Below are positions 62,280 to 64,000 of a stretch of 64,000 bases of DNA, piece after piece (position 1 is the stretch's first letter; the number at the start of each line of letters is the position of its first letter). Origin of the DNA: Oleispira sp963851095 (GTDB lineage Bacteria; Pseudomonadota; Gammaproteobacteria; Pseudomonadales; Oceanobacteraceae). The stretch lies in NCBI GenBank assembly GCA_963851095.1, contig CAWKOX010000009.1, positions 1-64,000 of the forward strand, read 5' to 3'. Below the pieces are notes generated by a model that was not told where the DNA came from, searched no databases, and saw only the letters and a list, made by a program, of their open reading frames with translations. The translations under genes and the position numbers were made by a program.

Positions 62280-64000
62280 TTAGAAGGGAATATCCAGTTC
62301 TGGTGCATGCTGGATAAGAGCATTTTTGTACAATAATTGAATGCGTTCAATCGCATTTTGGTCATTACCAGCAAAACGTAGGGTTAATTTGGGCGAATGA
62401 TTGGAGGCTCTGACTAAGCCCCAGCCATCTTCAAAATCAGAGCGAATACCATCAATGGTTGTAACGCGCGCACCTTGCTGCAAGCTAGGCTCTGATGCCA
62501 GCTTTTGTATGATTGCTAGTTTACTTTCATCATCCGTGCAGAGGGTAATGTCTTCAGAAATCACTTCGTATGGAAACTCAGAAAAGATTTCGGAAACGGT
62601 CGAGAGCTGATGGCTAAGAACCTCTAATAAGCGAGCGCTGGCATAGAGTGCATCATCGAACCCGTACCAGCGATCACGGAAATATATATGGCCGCTGAGC
62701 TCTCCACCTAGGGTTGCTTGAAGTGCTTCCATCTTATATTTCATACGGCTTTGACCAGATTTCCACATGGTCGCGCGGCCTCCAAGCTGAGAAATAACCT
62801 GATTTAAACGACGTGATGACTTTATGTCATAAATAATATCGCAGCCAGGTTGGCGACTAATCACATCTTTGGCGAGCAGCATTAATATACGGTCGGGTAA
62901 AATTCGTTCTCCTTTTTCATCGATAGCCGCGAGGCGATCACCATCCCCATCAACCGCGATGCCTAAGTCTGCTTTGTGTTCAATCACTGCAGCTTGCAGT
63001 GCGGTCAAATTTTTAGCTTGGCTCGGGTCGGGTTGGTGATTAGGAAATTGCCCATCAACATCACAAAATAGCGGTACGATATCCAGCCCCATCGTTCTTA
63101 GAAGCTTTAAACCGATAGGCCCCGCAATGCCATTGGCGGCATCAAATACGACTTTGAGTGGACGGCTCAGCTGAATGTCACTTTGAATGCGCTGAAGGTA
63201 GTCGTTGCTGATATTCTTTTCTTCTACAATGCCTGCGCCTGTGCGGAAGTCATGGCGCTGAATTCTATGGTAAAGCGCCATCAATGATTCTTTTTCTAAG
63301 GTATTGCGGTTAACGATTATCTTAAAACCATTGTAGTCAGCAGTATTGTGGCTGGCGGTCACGATGATGCCGTTTGTGGTATCGAGCTCATGGCAAGCGT
63401 AATACATCATGCCCGTGACAGTTGAGCCAATATTAATAACATTGCAGCCTGTGGCGACTAAGCCTTCTTGCAGTGCTAAGGCCAGTTCTGGACTCGAGGT
63501 TCGGCCATCCCAGCCGAGTACGATGCTGTTCTCGCCTCGAGTTAGCAGCTCACTGCCTAGGGCGAGGCCAATGTGCTTGGCAATATCAGGGGTTAATTCT
63601 TCTTTTTCTACATTTCCACGTATGTCGTAAGCACGAAATATTGCGGGGTTTATATCTAGGATGTCTTCGACTTCTTCAACCATGACTTGAGGGATTGCTT
63701 CACTTTTTTGATTTGAAGGCGTCGAACTCGTTGGTTTTTTTGCCAGCGCTGCATGGGATGGCTGAACAAGTTCAATACGCTGTCTCTCGCGTTTAATTTC
63801 AGCGGTGGCCGTTTCATCAGTATCAGAAATTAAGCCTTTTGAGCTGGCTAGGTGTTCCATGGCCTTACCCAAATCGTGAAAGATCTTAATGTTAAACTTG
63901 GGCCAGCTATTATCGCCCTTACGAAACAGTTGACGAACATAGTTGAGTAAGATGAGCTGGTTGTGGTCAATCTCACGTTTTTGCAACCAGTTGATGATTA
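62280..64000 (-). CDS. algC: Phosphomannomutase/phosphoglucomutase (partial, 5' end missing)
   Basis: The catalytic part begins near residue 110 of the visible protein: NPAIFRAYDIRGNVEKEELTPD, with phospho-serine loop IIVTASHNTADYNGFKI, metal loop GIAVDGDGDRLAAIDEKG, and sugar-binding GELSGHIYFRDRWYGFDDA. The frame runs open to the window edge, so at least another N-terminal segment exists; long AlgC forms with an N-terminal extension are known in Pseudomonas and relatives. It supplies mannose-1-P and glucose-1-P for polysaccharides. In operon order with argB and slmA. Confidence 0.93.
   Translation of the reverse strand, partial: IINWLQKREIDHNQLILLNYVRQLFRKGDNSWPKFNIKIFHDLGKAMEHLASSKGLISDTDETATAEIKRERQRIELVQPSHAALAKKPTSSTPSNQKSEAIPQVMVEEVEDILDINPAIFRAYDIRGNVEKEELTPDIAKHIGLALGSELLTRGENSIVLGWDGRTSSPELALALQEGLVATGCNVINIGSTVTGMMYYACHELDTTNGIIVTASHNTADYNGFKIIVNRNTLEKESLMALYHRIQRHDFRTGAGIVEEKNISNDYLQRIQSDIQLSRPLKVVFDAANGIAGPIGLKLLRTMGLDIVPLFCDVDGQFPNHQPDPSQAKNLTALQAAVIEHKADLGIAVDGDGDRLAAIDEKGERILPDRILMLLAKDVISRQPGCDIIYDIKSSRRLNQVISQLGGRATMWKSGQSRMKYKMEALQATLGGELSGHIYFRDRWYGFDDALYASARLLEVLSHQLSTVSEIFSEFPYEVISEDITLCTDDESKLAIIQKLASEPSLQQGARVTTIDGIRSDFEDGWGLVRASNHSPKLTLRFAGNDQNAIERIQLLYKNALIQHAPELDIPF

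Overview
The window is a gammaproteobacterial chromosome segment, most likely from a marine relative of the Oceanospirillales/Pseudomonadales. Gene order largely follows the origin-proximal region of Pseudomonas (atp operon, glmU, glmS, uvrD, phoB, ubiA, ubiC, rubredoxin pair, HU, HDOD gene, recG/oxyR, ridA/spoT/rpoZ/gmk, rph/crc/pyrE, slmA, argB, algC). The rubredoxin and rubredoxin reductase pair, TRAP transporter and modest base composition suit a marine aerobe that can also live at low oxygen; the genus is an inference and was not checked by any search.

Layout. 1-6213: ATP synthase operon atpB(partial)EFHAGDC with its terminator. 6242-8828: ubiT divergent from ubiUV, the O2-independent ubiquinone module, with an FNR-like site between them. 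8825-14083: DHH phosphoesterase, TrmB-type regulator, glmU and glmS. 14085-27133: a 13-kb accessory island directly behind glmS. 27171-35539: small conserved gene, hexR, uvrD, TRAP transporter parts, PAP2 phosphatase and thioesterase. 35761-35836: tRNA-Thr(TGT). 35992-45716: trmH, cysZ, a response regulator, phoB with its own Pho-box promoter, ubiA, ubiC, rubredoxin and its reductase, HU. 45871-53571: symporter, HDOD protein, recG/oxyR, an SDR protein. 53715-57321: ridA/spoT/rpoZ/gmk (stringent response). 57558-64000: rph, crc, pyrE, slmA, argB and partial algC.

The island is the unusual part. It begins just after the glmS stop codon and ends just before what looks like the resident glmS terminator. 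A perfect 21-bp inverted repeat brackets it (14085-14105 and 27113-27133). Inside lies a second 34-codon 3' end of glmS (15851-15952). It differs from the resident end by nine synonymous changes in its last 30 codons, so it came from another functional glmS rather than decaying in place. The cargo is a type I restriction-modification locus with a frameshifted hsdM, an hsdS with a destroyed first half and a once-frameshifted hsdR. An intact DUF4041/GIY-YIG gene and an intact AlbA_2 (Schlafen-like) gene accompany it.

On either side of the restriction locus sit two copies of a two-gene module. Each pairs a long protein ending in a hydrophobic glycine-rich domain with a small membrane protein. 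The copies are about 98 percent identical at DNA level over 653 bp and then diverge abruptly, exactly from the hydrophobic C-terminal domain through the small partner gene. That is the pattern of polymorphic toxin and immunity pairs. The second copy has lost its N-terminus next to an IS4-type remnant and its partner carries a frameshift. No transposase or integrase is visible in the island.
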